Below are positions 4,766 to 5,167 of a stretch of DNA of 5,167 nucleotides, piece after piece (the stretch's first letter is position 1; the number at the start of each line of letters is the position of its first letter). Both the position numbers and the translations under genes were made by a program. The notes beneath the pieces were generated by a model. That model did not search any database. It had not been told where the DNA came from and saw nothing but the letters and a program-made list of their open reading frames with translations. The stretch is from an uncultured Chthoniobacterales bacterium (lineage in GTDB: Bacteria > Verrucomicrobiota > Verrucomicrobiae > Chthoniobacterales > UBA10450), in assembly GCA_955652855.1 (NCBI GenBank), contig CATPCN010000048.1, positions 1 through 5,167 on the forward strand, written 5' to 3'.

Positions 4766-5167
4766 ATGCGAATCAGGAACGGTACACAGCGGGCTCTTGC
4801 CCTGGTCATCGCGGTGACGTTTGCAGCGGGCGCATCGGCGCAACAGTTCGTCTACCCGGCGAAGGGCCAATCGCCCGAGCAGCAGCAGAAGGACAAAGGC
4901 CAATGCCATACCTGGGCCGTACAGCAAAGCAAGTACGACCCGACCAACCCACCGCAAAAAACTGCGGCCGCGAAGCCGTCGACGACGGCGACCGGCACCA
5001 CGCCGGGCGCGGGGGTGCGTGGCGCGGCGGGAGGCGCGGTCGTTGGAGGAATTATGGGCGACGCCGGCGCAGGTGCTGCGGCCGGCGCGGTCGCGGCTCG
5101 CGCCCAGATACGGCGCCAGAACGCCGCGAAAGCACAGCAACACCAGCAAGCCGCGACGCAGCAAGAC
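4766..5167 (+). CDS. Exported glycine-zipper protein, partial (runs off the right edge)
   Basis: From the ATG at 4766 the frame stays open for 134 codons to the window end. A signal peptide (MRIRNGTQRALALVIAVTFA, cleavage after ASA at residue 25) leads to a mature N-terminus QQFVYPAKGQSPEQQQKDKG. CHTWAVQQSKYDPTNP follows, where a single cysteine and tryptophan are followed by a Pro/Thr-rich linker. A glycine zipper occupies residues 81-108 (GAGVRGAAGGAVVGGIMGDA and on), with glycines spaced every four residues or closer, suited to close helix packing in a membrane. The segment after it is Gln/Ala/Arg-rich. Related proteins usually end a few dozen residues later with a cysteine-containing 'C..GRGY' type tail, so little is probably missing. 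The fold is like outer-membrane-associated glycine-zipper lipoproteins, but no lipobox is seen. It lies 67 bases after the tandem-domain gene on the same strand, with no terminator between, so cotranscription is plausible. Confidence 0.85.
   Translation, partial: MRIRNGTQRALALVIAVTFAAGASAQQFVYPAKGQSPEQQQKDKGQCHTWAVQQSKYDPTNPPQKTAAAKPSTTATGTTPGAGVRGAAGGAVVGGIMGDAGAGAAAGAVAARAQIRRQNAAKAQQHQQAATQQD

Noticed and set aside
4676..5164. A 162-codon minus-strand ORF with Leu/Arg-rich segments
   Set aside because: Antisense of the glycine-zipper gene; its apparent hydrophobic runs are the complement of alanine/glycine codons.
1..5167. CRISPR array, tRNA attachment site or complete insertion sequence
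   Set aside because: No regularly spaced repeats, no tRNA-like cloverleaf and no transposase with terminal inverted repeats were seen.

Overview
The window reads as a stretch of accessory chromosome from a GC-rich proteobacterium. A beta-proteobacterium of the Burkholderiales type is my best guess, from the style of the integrase, GltS, alpha-carbonic anhydrase and glycine-zipper proteins; an alphaproteobacterium is not excluded. No rRNA, tRNA or CRISPR array was found.

Left part (1-581): a scar. The 3' half of a phage-type tyrosine integrase (minus strand, running off the left edge) abuts, within a few bases, the last ~40 codons of a sodium/glutamate symporter gltS (plus strand). Both are broken at the same point near 167-178. 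A short hydrophobic ORF with a plausible ribosome binding site (305-517, minus) follows, with weak support.

Centre (582-2825, minus strand): two intact genes. One encodes a 415-residue exported protein of no family I recognise (582-1829). The other encodes a 195-residue two-helix membrane protein of the SLATT type (2238-2825), a family best known as the membrane effector of nucleotide-signalling anti-phage systems. No nucleotide cyclase or sensor partner is visible. The 408 bases between them hold no convincing gene but carry repeated ATGTCG half-sites.

Right part (2878-5167, plus strand): the C-terminal half of an alpha-carbonic anhydrase without its start (pseudogene), with an inverted repeat at its broken end. 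Then comes a stand-alone response-regulator receiver domain with a GTG start, no output domain and an apparent small deletion in beta-strand 4. Next are a possible 46-codon small ORF, an exported protein built from two copies of one ~58-residue beta-rich unit, and an exported glycine-zipper protein that runs off the right edge. The last two look like envelope proteins; with the receiver they may form a small co-directional cluster.

Taken together, three truncated housekeeping or mobile genes (int, gltS, carbonic anhydrase) flank an orphan SLATT gene and an orphan exported protein. This pattern is expected where insertions and deletions have remodelled a genomic island. The most interesting element is the lone SLATT protein; the receiver lacking its switch residue is second.
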